From Branchiostoma floridae (taxonomy: Eukaryota; Chordata; Leptocardii; Amphioxiformes; Branchiostomatidae), in contig NC_049981.1 in assembly GCF_000003815.2 (NCBI RefSeq), forward strand, positions 14,411,729 through 14,475,728: DNA of 64,000 nt, read 5' to 3'. The position numbers and the translations under genes were made by a program. Positions within the stretch are counted from its first letter, which is position 1. Every line of letters starts with the position of its first letter. The notes below the pieces were generated by a model. That model had not been told where the DNA came from and made no database searches. It saw only the letters and a list, made by a program, of their open reading frames with translations. Below, piece by piece: positions 21,517 to 33,312 of this stretch.

Positions 21517-23908
21517 CTAATCCCTCTGCAGACTCTGATAAACTGCAGGCCTCAGCTCCTGGTACTGGGCGCTTGGCTGGGGTGGTTGGGATGGTTGGTG
21601 GAAGGTTGCCATGGTAACTTCATTTCCGGTTCCCGTGCCCGGCCTTACATCTTCATACTGTCCGTCGTCCAACATGTCGCCCTCTGTGAATCAAAATGTC
21701 ATTTATTTACGGTAAGAAAAAGTCCATTTATATAGTTTACACAAATCTATTGTCTGATTTGAAATTATTGTTCATTGGTCTGTATCCCTCCTCAGAGAGA
21801 CTTATACATGCACATGTGTACTGAACATAAACAGTGTCATTTTGTGTCCCTACTTCCAGACTGGCCTTGCTTAAGTTTACCGCATCCCAAGGGACTCGGT
21901 CTGCGCATGTGTACTGAACAGTGGTGGGGGATCACAGTCACATTTTGTCTACAAATATCCAGTCTGCACCTTCTCTGAATTTGAAGAATGACAATGACAT
22001 GTACAGTTTGATATGATTATATTTATTAAGTTTATAACATAGGTTTTGTGTACCTGTTGGGTTCATTTTGCGGTGCACGTGTGCTTTTCTGAAATGAAGA
22101 AGCATGAAGACTGCAGCGCCCCCTAGCAGCACCCCGGCAGTAAGGCAGCCCACAGCTGCTCCTGCTACTGCTGCGGATCCGAAGCAATCACCTGTTGGGA
22201 ACGATGCTCTTCTCAGGTCAATGAATAGAAGCAAGGAGAAGGACGATAAAAGAGAAAGATAGCAAGGATGCAAGATGTATGACATACCTTTGTGACATTC
22301 AATGCAGAATGTATGTCGGCGTTGAAAACGCGTTAACGTTCCGTCATACATTTCGTTATTATGATGAAACACAATGAATAGAAAAATGAATAAAGATCAT
22401 GCAGTGTTTAATGTTGGAATCACCGACATATTGGAAATCAAACAAGGTTGTTCCTCACCTCGCACACCCACTGGGACAGGGTTGTTTGGGGTGGTGTTAG
22501 TTGGAACTGAAGAAACAGAACACATCAGAGCTAAGTCATGGCTTTTGTCACTACAACGGAAATGACTGTTTTTGTTACATATACTAGTACATGGTTATAA
22601 GGTACTGTGTAAAGAAAAAATACAATGCGAAAGCAAACTTCACACATGAAATAATGATTACATTTACGTACGTACGCACTCTTCCCTGTCGTTACAAGTG
22701 TAGTGGTGGAGTCTAAATGAGGATCATAAAGAATCATTGATACACATGAGAGTCACCGTCGACCTGACAGTTAACAACTGATTCTTCCCTATCAACTGGG
22801 CCTGTTTTAGCATACTCGTGCTGTATTTCATATTCAATGGTCAACCTCCGGTCAAACATACGTAACATTCAATGTCTCTGAAGCCTTCATGTACTTACCC
22901 AACAAGTGCAGGTTGATAAAGGACGTTTTAATGTGCAGTGAAGCCGCCACCGTACATTTGTACTGTCTTTCATCTTCAGGTGTTACTCCGGTCAGTTTCA
23001 ACTTGACATCATCAACCAGCTCCACACGTCCATCATACTCAGCAGGCGGTGTTATCTGGTTGTCTGTAGTCCCCCCAGTCTTGATGTACAGGCCCAGGTT
23101 TACTGTACTGTCCTCCATTGTGACTGTCCAGGTCACAGCGAGTATGTTACCATCTGTAGTCTGGTTGTAATCACATGGCAAAATCACTACACCTCCAACC
23201 AGGCCCTTCTCATTGTATGTGATTTGTGCTGTAACTGCAATAACGGTACCACGGCGTCGCAAGTGAATCATAAAAAAACGGAAGCGATAATTTATAATTG
23301 TTGTCAATAAAGATATTGGGTTTATTAAAGAGAACTGTGGAATAATCTGTGTCAGATACCGCCATGACAGCACTGAATGAATCTTATTCCGTTTCTTGTT
23401 CAATCACTGGTTGAAACCGTACTGGATCACGACTGTGGCCATATTTTAGTTGTTATGTATGTCCAATCGAATCCTCTGGGCTTTAGTTGACTGACATTTC
23501 TGTCTTGTTCCACTAGACACTGACCGATGTATATCTTTTCAAGTTACTACATATACACATGTATATAGTAAATTTGTTTGTACAGACGTATTGGTGACAG
23601 AACTGGAGCAAGTAGTTCCTTTCATTATATGACTACCCTTTTCTCAACCTACAGTGTTGTAGCCTGTGCTTTAGATTCATGTTTTAATTACTTATTTTGT
23701 CTTGCTGACCGCGCACTGCACTGACGTGCCTTTGAAAAACGAAACCAGTTTCAACATACTACAATCTTACTGCACCTTCCTTCCAAAATCAGTGTGATAA
23801 CATGAACGAATGAACATTATTTTGCGTCTTACCTGACTGCGTTAGAATCAGAGGGTAGGCTAGTAGAAAAAAGAAGAACGCGCACGGCGAGGGAGACATT
23901 TGCGCCAT
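21517..23908 (-). CDS. IgR2: single-V-domain transmembrane receptor with tyrosine tail
   Basis: Exons (minus), all phase 1: 23833-23908 signal peptide (MAQMSPSPCAFFFFLLAYPL); 22899-23234 V-set domain (VVILPCDYNQT, VTWTVTMED, PEDERQYKCTVA: Cys, Trp and D-x-x-x-Y-x-C present); 22459-22506 linker VPTNTTPNNPVPVGVR; 22054-22191 transmembrane exon (AVAGAAVGCLTAGVLLGGAA then VFMLLHF and basic residues); 21517-21683 tail, TAG stop. Total 254 aa. Tail motifs are QYEDV and the compact double motif YQELRPAVYQSLQRD; the middle YEVP site of the paralogues is lost (NEVTMATF). It is the simplest member, a one-domain receptor with a complete exon set. Role inferred: cell-surface recognition with SH2-dependent signalling. 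The ligand is unknown. The nearest relatives are IgR3 and IgR4. Confidence 0.85.
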
Positions 23909-24270
23909 CGTAGGTAAAACAAGATGTACTAGGGTCAAAGGTAAACAAGCTACGGATCACTAGTTGCACAGTAAAACCAGTCGAACTGCAGGTGACCACA
24001 GGGCATGTTATTCTCTAAACAATTTGTACCGGGTGATGGTTTGACCCAGGTAAACAAATACCCATGGTGCATGCAACAAAAAGACCTACACAATGTTTAT
24101 ATATTTTCATACGACAACTCTGTAAATTCTAGTTATTATAGAAACCATATCAGGTTCAACTACATCCAGCTACATACATATATAAATAGAATGGATGTGA
24201 CCTGTATGTACATGAATAAACCAACTGAACACAAATTCAACTCGGTTTCGAATACAAGGTTTAATCGTAT
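23909..24270 (-). promoter_or_regulatory. Upstream block conserved among IgR2 and two orphan copies
   Basis: The stretch upstream of the IgR2 start (ACTAGGGTCAAAGGTAAACA, AAACCAGTCGAAC, GGTTTGACCC, GTAAACAAATACCCATG) recurs upstream of the orphan signal exons at 18198-18360 and 33313-33720. It holds two GTAAACA forkhead-type motifs. Conservation over several hundred bases may reflect recent duplication rather than selection. It also contains the 3' flank of IgR3. Confidence 0.45.
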
Positions 24271-24629
24271 CCACCATTACCAATTTTTACAATAGTAAAT
24301 GACCGTGTCACAAAAGGAAATAAAAAACCACCCTTAATAGTCATCGACATATTTACACAAATTTAAGAATTTTGTCGTAGCAAAATATCTGATACCAGTT
24401 ATCAAAAAAAATCATCACTAAGGCATTCTGCGTTAATACAAGTGCTTATATATAATTATAAGTCAACAAATCAAACCATTTATCAATCAAGCAATGCATC
24501 CTGTTCACACGTCTGAAGTGTACGAAGTGACGTTACGACATTTGGTCTATAGAGCGATGCTGACTATCCATTAGCAGTTCAACCAATGATGGCATGAACA
24601 ATAACAATAACGGTGTGGCTGCGTGTCCA

Positions 24630-27600
24630 TCAAATATCAATTGTGTTTTTATGTCGCATTTCTACGTTATGACGGAGGTGGGCGGGGCTATGAAATCGGT
24701 CCATTCGGGGTTTCTGCAGACTCTGGTAGATGGCAGGCCTCGGCTCCTGGTAGTCACCAGTAGGCTGGGGTGGTTGGGATGATGTTTGGATCGTTTCCAT
24801 GGGAACTTCGTAGTCGTCACTTCCGTTTCCGGGTCGCTGTGACGCCGCTCTTGACATGCTTGATGGTACCACATTTTCATACTGTTTTTCAGCGCCGACG
24901 TCTGAGAAGAGGTGAACATTTATCTTATGTTTATAACTGTTTTAAGAAGCGAGAAGAAGTTGAACTTGTGCATACTTGAATGTATTAGCATATGTAGAGA
25001 TGATAAGATACCTTTTTGTCAAAATTGTACCTTATCACTAGCGCTACGACCTGTACTTAGCTTGTTTGAGCACAAATGTACAATTAAGGTCATTCATTCA
25101 TTCGTTGATATCACTGCATATGGTATTCTGTCACTTTTACCAATGGCTGTCGTTACCTGTTTGTATGATCTCATCATCATCACTTTTATGATAAGTTACT
25201 AGTCATCTGAACCTGAAGATGGTTTCAGCGGAAAGGGCCATTTTCCCTTCTTGCGACGAGGATCATATTAAGGTAGTAACATTACTAGCGCATCAATGCT
25301 AAAAGTAATATCATACTTTTAATCTAACAATATGATTATTAATCATACCGTAAATATCTTAGATTATAGTGTACCTTGGTTTTAGTGTAGAAATTATCAT
25401 CGTAAGTAGTACAAAGAAAATGGCTATATTAGATACCTTTTTTCTTGCCACCATTCTTTTCTGTCCTGTAACGTAGAAACAGGAACACTGCAGCGCCCCC
25501 TACTAGTAACCCGCCGATAAAACATCCAACTGCAGCTCCAGCCAAGACTCTGGGTCCGGCACAACTTGCCTCTGTAGAATAGTTATTTATAAAAGTGAAA
25601 GTGAAAAAAACGATTCAGAACAAGTTTCGAGATGGGCTGCTAAATGGCTTGATTTCTATCGACACTGTAAAGGCGCAGCTCAAATCGCTTCCTAGCATAC
25701 CAAAAACAAAGCAGATACATGTATAAGATATATAACTATGCAGGGTCATCATCATCATCATCCTTGTATCAATGGATGCTCGCCAGTCTGGCTATCGCCA
25801 GTCATTTCTAACAAATTATAACAAACTGCATAATTATATTACTGCACTAAGAACATTCAATAGCAAGTTCAGAGATTGACAGATTAGTCTTTTACTGTTA
25901 GAATTGTCATTAAGGGGTGTCACCTGTTTGTGGGGTTTTTGAGACGTCAGGACCTACAACAAAACAAAACAAAATACGCGTAGATAGGGTAAGTAAATAC
26001 ACTGTACACAACATTAACATTAACTTCGGAAAATGAGATTATGTGAGTTAAGATATTACCTAAATTTGAGACAGCTAAAAGAAACCAACTATAGACCAGA
26101 GAGGACTAAAAGAAAGCTACAACGAACTGACAGAAAACTGCAACAGACGTGTTTAGTAGTGGTAAGAGTAAGAGTTAGAAGGAGGTTATGTTAGAAAGAG
26201 TGAGATGAGAACATTTTGCCCTGCCTCACCTGGTGAGTTGGATGGAGTGTGGGAAGAGGTGACAACTGAGGACAAACGAACAGAAACATATCATATGTAA
26301 TGAACAGAAAATAGTCTAAAATGAAAAATGATGGTGGAATAACAAACATCTTTGAAGGGATGGCATTAATAATTTTAATCAATTTTATTTCTAACTGCCT
26401 CTCTAACGATCAGGAAAGAAATGAGTTATTTGAAGAGGCATGCAAATTCCACAAAAATTTCCAAACGCTTACCGACGAAAACAAAACTATAACGCTGTTA
26501 ACGTCACATAACCCACGCATCATAGAAAAAGTGGGACACTTCGTCTTCCACTGCTTCCAGAAAAGAAGTCAAACCCTAAATACGTAGATTGTAGCTCTCA
26601 GCAGTTCATACCATTGATAGAATAGTCACTCGTTTACACTTGTCACCATTGTTATCTATACCAAAGTATTTCATTTTATACATGTTTATTATATTTTCTG
26701 TATGTTTCATGTTGCAATTAGCCCTCGGGCAAGAACTTGCAAATAAAGTTCCAATAATATGGAAAAACACAAGATCGTTTCGAACACAACCACATCTAAA
26801 CAAATCAAGAAGTACAATACCTCCTGTTTGCCCCTTTGGTGTAGTAGGGATGAAATAGTCTACACATGTAACATAAGGCTCCGTTATTGCTTAGCTTGTG
26901 ACGTCAGATGAAAACTGACATAAACAATGAGGCAGCTACAACTACAGTACTACTACGGTAAAGCCGAAGTCTGTTTGGAAAGAAGTGTAAAAGAGAGAAA
27001 GTTGTATGAACGGTGTAATACGTCAAGTGTAACATTACATCATATGTCTTTTGATAAACTGCCTATATATCGCATAGATACTCAAGCGTGTTGAAGCGAA
27101 GGTGTAAAAGTCAATGTTGTGATGACTATGTCTGATACATGTATAATACACCAACCATACGTGTCTACGTTATAAGCAATGCCCTTCTAATTACACGATG
27201 GATTAGTGACCTATATATGAATGTGCAAAATGTACTTATACTTGTAGCGTTATCAGGCACAATTAACACATCAACTAAATTGTAGTAGCACTAGCGTCCC
27301 AAGACTTAGTGTTAAGAATGTCTTTGTGCGGTTTATTTGAAACTTCACACCTAATTAAGAAAGTGGAGTACCTGGTTCTGTAGTGAAGCTTGTTACAGCT
27401 GATGTCCTGGATTGGGTAGGATCTGGCCCTGAAGCAGTACAATATACTATATACGTCACTCCGTAATTACCTCCATGAAGATGGATGTATTGTTGCTATA
27501 TCGTTTTCAGTCTGGACCTTATGTGGGGGGTATTTCAAGAACCGTTGAAAGGTTTGCAATGGCTTCTGGTGGGTGGATAGGGATGGGGATAATGATGGTG

Positions 27601-30600
27601 CAGGTGAACTCGGTACTGCAGCAACACGTTTTGTGTTGTATCTTTGCACCTGGACTTGCAATGGTGTGTGGTGGGTAGATATAGGTGCATGGCGGATGTT
27701 GATTTGCTGTGAAATTCAGCCTTGTAGCTGTTTGGTGTGGATCAACAGGAGTGTTTGTTTGGTGGATGTTTGTTGTGCAGCGAATATCTTAGGAAGCAGT
27801 GGATGGGTTGCAATGAGATTTGTAACGCGGTTAGGTGTTGTGATCGTGAAGGTTGTTATGCACTTTTTGGCCTCCTAGTAGTTGACCATGGTACTTCAGA
27901 AGGTGTTTTATTACGTTTGCCAGATTACCTTTGCCAGAATGGCTAAGGTTATGTTTTGGGCTTGTGAGTCTGTGTGTGTGTCTGTGTGTGTGTGTGTTAA
28001 CAGCATAACTCAAGAAGTCTTGGATGAATCCCGATAATATTTGGCAGGTGGGTAGGGGTCGGGAAAACGAAGGTCAAGTTCGATAATGGGCCCCCTAGCG
28101 GCTTGCTAAGGTACTGCAGCAGAACCTCAATTTTTTATATCTCCTGTTCTGGACATGCTGTGATCATGATTTTTGAGTGGTAGATAGCCCTCGAGGCAGA
28201 GAGTAAGTGCTGTGAGTTTGGGCCCCCTAGCGGCTTTTTTGGAACTGCAGGCGCCGGTTTCCTTTCAAACTTTGGACGAGAATAACTCTACAACGTGTTG
28301 ACGGATCGTCATGATTTTTGGTATGTAGATAGAATGAGTGATGACTTACATAATGGTATACTAATTATGCAAATCAACAGCTAATTTGCATAATTAATGA
28401 GGAATTATAAATCCACTGCATTCCATGATAGGACTTTCAAACTTGTCACATATGTAGCTGGGAAGGAGAGAAATGTCGATAGATATCAATTATGCAAATG
28501 ATGGCCTCATTTGCATAATTAATGAGAAAATATGAAGATGTTGACGGATCATCATGTTTTTTGGTATGTAGGTAGCGTAAGTGAAGACAAACATAATGAG
28601 ATACCAATTATGCAAATCAACAGCTAATTTGCATAATCAATGAGGATATTTTATAAATTCACTACGTTCCATGATAGGACTTTTAAACTTGTCACATATG
28701 TAGCTGAGAAAGAGAGAAATGTCAATACATATTTATCATGCAAATGATGATCTCATTTGCATAATTAATGAGAAAATGTGAACGTGTTGACGGATCGTCA
28801 TGATTTTTGGCATGTAGATAGCCTAAGTGAAGACTTATATAATGTGATACTTATTATGCAAATTAACAGCTAATTTGCATAATCGATGAGGAAAAGTTTA
28901 TAAATCCACTGCATTCCATTATAGTACTTTCATCAAAGTTGTCACATATGTAACTGAGAAAGAGGGAAGAGAGTAAGGGGTGTATTTAAAGACTTCGAAA
29001 GAAAATAAGTCAAGAATGGATCAAAGGATCATCATGATTTTTGGTATGCTGATAGCTTAAGTTATGCTTGATACAATTTGATATCAATTAATTGTAACTT
29101 GGGATCTAATTTGCATAATCAATGCCGAAATTTTATAAACCAACTCCAAGCATATAATTATGAAGAAAATGAAATGAGTAACGCATTTGTCTACAGACAT
29201 CATTCTACATAACAAACCTGGTTTATTTGGCAAAGGTATGTGTTCGTGGAACTCTAGTTTATATTTTTTTAGTAAATTTGTGTGAAGAACGTTAGGATGG
29301 ATTGTGATGATTTATGGGGTGATAGGTAGTTCTTGTGCTCTTGAAGAATTTACATTAGTTTGGGCCCCTTAGCGGCTAGTTTTGGAATTGGGACATTGTT
29401 ACCAAAATCTTCCGAGGAGGATAACTCAAGAAAGGAATAATGTCTTGTCATGATATTTGGTATGGAGGTAGGTTACGCAAAGATGTACGAGATGAAATAT
29501 AAATTAGGAGGAAAATATGATTAATATGATTAATTAATAAGAATTTGTTATCATAGAACTTGTTTTAATGCAACTCTTGTCCCGGACATGATGTAGTCTT
29601 GACATTTGGGTGAAATATAGCTTTTGACATCAGGAAAAGGCGTGACAAGTTTGAGGCCCCTAACATTTTAATTTTGGAACGGCAGAGGCATTCTTTTTGC
29701 ATTTTTCATCAATATTGCTACCTTAGTTGGTGATAATTATGACGAACTGCACTGTTACAAAAACAATACATTTGAAACTGTCACACCAGTCGAATAAATA
29801 CCTTTCTCTGTAGTGAGGCTGGTTACGGGTGTACGTCGATCCTGGATAGGATCTGGTCCTGAAGCTGTACACTGTACCCTGTACGTCACTCCGTACTTTG
29901 TTATAGTAAAGTTGAATGTTGATGTGGCGTCTCCAACTCCCTGGGAGTTATTAGAGGATGTGTATGTGGGGTTTACAGACACCGGTGTGCCACTTTCTGT
30001 GACAGTCCAGCGAAGACTGGCAGGTGGCCGCCCCCCTGTACTGGTACAGGTGAAGGTGACGGCGGTGTTGAGTGGTACCTCAAAGATACTGGAGGTCGGG
30101 GGGTCAAACTGGGCTTGAACAATAGGTGCTGTTGGTGGTTGGTCTGCGGTGTGAAAAGAGTCAACAGAGCATATGAATATCAATGTCTTTTCGAATTCTG
30201 CTACTACTTCCAAAGGAAAATATTGTAAATGAAATGCCTGTAAATGAAATGTAACGTCAAGCTGAGGCGTATACGTTGAGGCGAGGTGAAGCTCAATGTT
30301 TCACAATGGTAATAAGTTAACTTAATGAATGTATTTGTCACCAGTGCTGTAATGGTTGATTTGTATCCGTCTCAGATTAATATTTGACCTAGCCCTGTGT
30401 TTTTGGAACATTTGTGGTGTGGATGATGATGTGATGTAGTATTGCAATGTGTGACTATACGTCTGAACAGAAAGTTTTTTGTTTGCCAAATCCACAACAG
30501 CCTCCTGTCGCAAGCCAAATGCTGTGTTCATGTGTATTATTACCTCCATAAGACATGGACGTATAGTTTTTGGTGTGTCTGTGTGTTTGTCTGTCTGTGT

Positions 30601-32191
30601 TTGTGTCTATCTGCTGGTGTTTCTGGATATTTGTGATCAGCATAACTTTAGAACCTCTTGATGGATTGTACTGATATTTGTTATATGGGTAGGTGTCGGA
30701 AAGGCAACGGTCAAGGTCGATTTTGGGCCCCTTGTGTATGACTTTGGTACTGCAGCAGAAATGTTTGCTTTTGTATCTTTTGACCTGGACATCTTTATTT
30801 TTTGGTGGCAGATAGCTTGTGATGTAAGGAAGGAGTGATGTATGTTTGGGCCCCTAGCAGCTTTCTTTAAAACTGCAGGGGCATTTTTTGTAAAAATCTT
30901 CCAAGGAGCATAACGGAACATAGGAACGATGGATTTCCATGTTATTTAGCATGCAGGTATCTGTGGCAGAGATGTACATAATGCATTGAAAATTGTGCAA
31001 ATTTTGACTTAATTTGCATACTTATTCAGGAAAATCTATATTTTACAGTGTTTTCCATTATAGGGCTGAAATACATGTAACATATGTAGTTTGTGGCAGG
31101 TGGAAGATTAGCAGATAACAATTATGCAAATAAGTGCCTGATTTACATACTTAATGTGAAAGTGTCCTGATTAATCTAAGTACATGTTGTGGGTGATTGG
31201 ATTGTCAACAAAGTGACCTGTGTAAGTTAGTTAAAGGTGTATATAACCAAGCATAGATTGTGAAGATGTGAAAGTTATTTGCAAAATCAGAATATTTCAT
31301 GTGGGTATGTGGTCTCCGAACTCTTGTTTACTGGTACCAATCTATCGTCGATCGCTCCTGCTTTTTCCCTGCTAGCTAAACGGACACAAGAAATTTTTAT
31401 GAAAATTGTTGAAGACATCCAATAGTACTACTCACGGAAAACATGTAGATTGACCAGTGTAGTTGGGCTGGTTTGTGCTGTGACAATACACCTGTACTCA
31501 TCTTCATCAGCGATGGTGACACCTGTCAGTCTCAGGTTCGAAATTCCGTCTATCGCTAACCGTCCAGCAAACTGAGCTGGTGGTGTTACAGAGTTGCCTG
31601 TGCTGCCTGGTGACCCCACATACAGGTTTTGAAAGGTTCCACCGATCAGCACACTCCAGGTGACAAGGAACCAGTCCCCATGTACTGTCTGATCATAGTC
31701 ACAGGGAAGTGTGACCTCACTGCCAGTCAAGGCCTTCCTTGTGTATGTGGACTGTGCTGTAACTGCATAGCATTGTTTATACGTAATTATAATGTCATTG
31801 GAAGCTTTGAATTGTTTGACCTTTTTTTACTGTCGTCTGCCAAATGTTGCAGCTGTAAGATAAGAATATTCCCCTTGGCAGGCAACCAGTACGCCATAAC
31901 AAACACGTCTAAATGCTTTTTACAAATCTTAAAACATATTGAGACAGTACTTAACAACATCTAGCTGCTCTATTTCACGCTTGTTTGGCTGAATAGTCTA
32001 TCTTTATCAAAGAACCCCCTTTGCTATGTCTAGTGTGTAGAAAAATAAATGGCACAAAAAACACCGAAACACCGAAACACTGCAATCCTGAAGGAACTTG
32101 AAAACTGATTTTAGAAGACCGTACCTGTTATGACTTGCATAAAGAAAAATGCATACAAGCAAAGCATGTGTATGCTCAGCGAAATGTCCAT
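24630..32191 (-). CDS. IgR3: V plus C2 receptor with altered, extended signalling tail
   Basis: Exons (minus), all phase 1: 32125-32191 signal (MDISLSIHMLCLYAFFFMQV then IT); 31436-31762 V-set (VTLPCDYDQT, VTWSVLIGG, DEDEYRCIV); 29802-30143 C2/I domain (VTFTCTSTGG, ASLRWTVTE, YRVQCTASG); linkers 26821-26859 (DYFIPTTPKGQTG), 26230-26265 (VVTSSHTPSNSP) and 25924-25953 (GPDVSKTPQT); 25437-25571 transmembrane (GAAVGCFIGGLLVGGAAVFL); 24630-24901 tail. About 415 aa. Tail motifs: QYENV, DDYEVP, DYQEPRPAIYQSL. The first Leu of the double YxxL is Pro here, and the family stop codon (TGA) is CGA, so translation runs 26 codons past the usual Gln-Lys end. Several introns carry mobile elements and a C2 exon relic. 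Function inferred: cell-surface recognition receptor; ligand unknown. Confidence 0.85.
26340..26590 (+). mobile_element. LINE 3'-terminal ORF fragment in an IgR3 intron
   Basis: The plus-strand ORF contains ISNCLSNDQERNELFEEACK, LTDENKTITLLTSHNPRIIE and VGHFVFHCFQKR. This pattern (His/Cys-rich end, R-x-x-LF, then F-V-x-x-CF-x-R) resembles the C terminus of CR1/L2-type LINE ORF2 and of the LINE at 60240-64000 (DILEKLCKFVYT). No start or RT domain remains; it is a 3' stub antisense to IgR3. Assignment is by pattern only. Confidence 0.5.
27372..27466 (-). pseudogene. Truncated extra C2-domain exon in IgR3
   Basis: Minus-strand translation gives YGVTYIVYCTASGPDPTQSR then TSAVTSFTTEP next to a GTAC donor, matching the last third of the C2 exons of IgR3 and IgR4. 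It is cut at 27467 where the hairpin repeat TTACCTCCATGAAGATGG begins. IgR3 therefore once had two C2 exons, and one was destroyed by this insertion. Confidence 0.85.
27468..29745 (+). mobile_element. Outer, older copy of the hairpin repeat family, interrupted by copy B
   Basis: It begins with ACCTCCATGAAGATGGATG at 27471 inside the relic C2 exon. After 29258, family sequence resumes (TTTGGGCCCCTTAGCGGC, GAGGATAACTCAAGAAAGG, GATATTTGGTATGGAGGTAG) up to about 29745. The middle is occupied by the separately bounded copy B (27926-29258). The early part (27490-27900) is diverged and its assignment is uncertain. Confidence 0.5.
27926..29258 (+). mobile_element. Hairpin/microsatellite dispersed element, copy B, with 244-bp internal modules
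   Basis: It starts with the hairpin TACCTTTGCCAGAATGGCTA then AGGT. A TG/CTGTG microsatellite and GGGCCCCCTAGCGGC blocks follow. Tandem modules start with GTTGACGGATC at 28297, 28540 and 28785 (periods 243 and 245 bp). Each holds ATTATGCAAAT...ATTTGCATAAT inverted pairs. The far end carries TGGCAAAGGTA (29228-29238), which pairs with TACCTTTGCCA of the hairpin end, then GTGGAACTCTAG. It lies in an IgR3 intron, antisense to the gene. Confidence 0.8.
30541..31329 (+). mobile_element. Hairpin/microsatellite dispersed element, copy C (in IgR3 V-C2 intron)
   Basis: It starts TACCTCCATAAGACATGGAC (imperfect hairpin), then TTTTTGGTGTGTCTGTGTG and the GATATTTGTTATATGGGTAGG and GGGCCCCTAGCAGC modules, and ends CATGTGGGTATGTGGTCTCC then GAACTCTTGTT. 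The same intron of IgR4 (about 42575-42610) lacks it: GTGTTCATATGTATCATTTAC runs straight into the GGATCGC sequence that lies beyond the element in IgR3. That is a paralogous empty site. Confidence 0.85.
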
Positions 32192-32329
32192 CTTTCAAGC
32201 TGTTATCGTAGCAAAGATGCCATTAACGAACAGAACATTCATTAATGAACTCATGGATGTCATCCATAAATTTTGCTTATTGTGGCAACGCAACGAATAG
32301 CAGAACAAGTGATTTTGGATGTAACAGAA

Positions 32330-33312
32330 CACAACACAGCTAAGTCACGGCTGTTGACACTACAACGGAGAGGACTGTAGCATATTCGCTACATGTATAT
32401 CATGGTTAGTGAGATAAAAGTATGAACGCGGAGCACATTTGTTATTTGTGCGAGTAATAGATCGCAGAATTTTGCATAATTTATAATCAGCAATAAGAGT
32501 AAAGCTAGTTCACCTTTATCTGCGGGGTAACCTATATCTGACGTTTAAAAAAGTTATTCAGAGATATGAAGGCAACGGACGGTGTTTTCAAATTGTAATC
32601 TTTTCAAAATAATGCAGTTTGAGACCACCGTCTTTCGACTTGATATAATTACATGTAAATACCCTGTTTTTCAAAACAACGATTATAGGTTACTCCGCGT
32701 CTAAAGGTGAACTATATATTAGTGCTGTCTTTCATGTTCAACCGTCGCAGATCAGTCAACCACCGGTCAAACATACGTAACGTTTCTGAAGTCAGACTGA
32801 AGACTTTGTTGTTTGTGCTAAAACTGCAACAACGGCGTTGCAAGTGAATCACAAAAAACGGAAGTGATAATTGATAATTGTTGTCAATAAAGATATCAGG
32901 CTCATTAAAGAGAATAATTTGTTAATGAACTAGACACTTCATGTTACTACATGTAGTAAAGGTGTTTGTACAAACGTATTGGTGACAGGACTGGTGCAAG
33001 CTAGTGGTTCTTTTCATTTTATGACTACCCTTTTCTCAACCTACAGTGTTGTAGCCTAACCTATGCTTCAGATGCATGTTTTAATTATTTGTTTTGTCTT
33101 GTTGACCGTGCAGTGCACCTACGTGCTCTTGAAGAACCCCAAAACAGTTTCAACATACTGTCATCTTACCACACCTTCCTTTCCTTCCAAAATCAGTGTG
33201 ATGACATGAAGGAATGAACATTATTTTGCGTCTTACCTGACTCCAATAGAATCAGAGGGTAGGCCAGTAGAATAAAGAGGAAGGCGCATGGCGAGGGAGA
33301 CATTTGCGCCAT
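32330..33312 (-). pseudogene. Relic of an IgR2-like gene whose V exon is deleted
   Basis: The signal exon 33237-33312 (MAQMSPSPCAFLFILLAYPL, donor GTAAGAC) is intact. Its intron (TTGTCAATAAAGATAT, GCAAGTGAATCACAAAAAAC near 32840-32900) and the region past the V exon (AGCTAAGTCACGGCTGTTGA near 32338) match IgR2. Between them the 336-nt V exon is gone: GGTCAAACATACGTAACG near 32765 is followed after about 40 bases by TTGTTTGTGCTAAAACTGCA, the remnant of the acceptor side. Upstream flank up to about 33860 also matches IgR2. It could only serve as an alternative leader for IgR3. Confidence 0.8.

Noticed and set aside
29813-30118. Plus-strand ORFs opposite the C2 exons (also 41935-42249, 18509-18880, 22889-23170)
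   Set aside because: Antisense shadows of Ig exons. The minus frames carry the Cys/Trp/Tyr-x-Cys pattern and matching splice sites.
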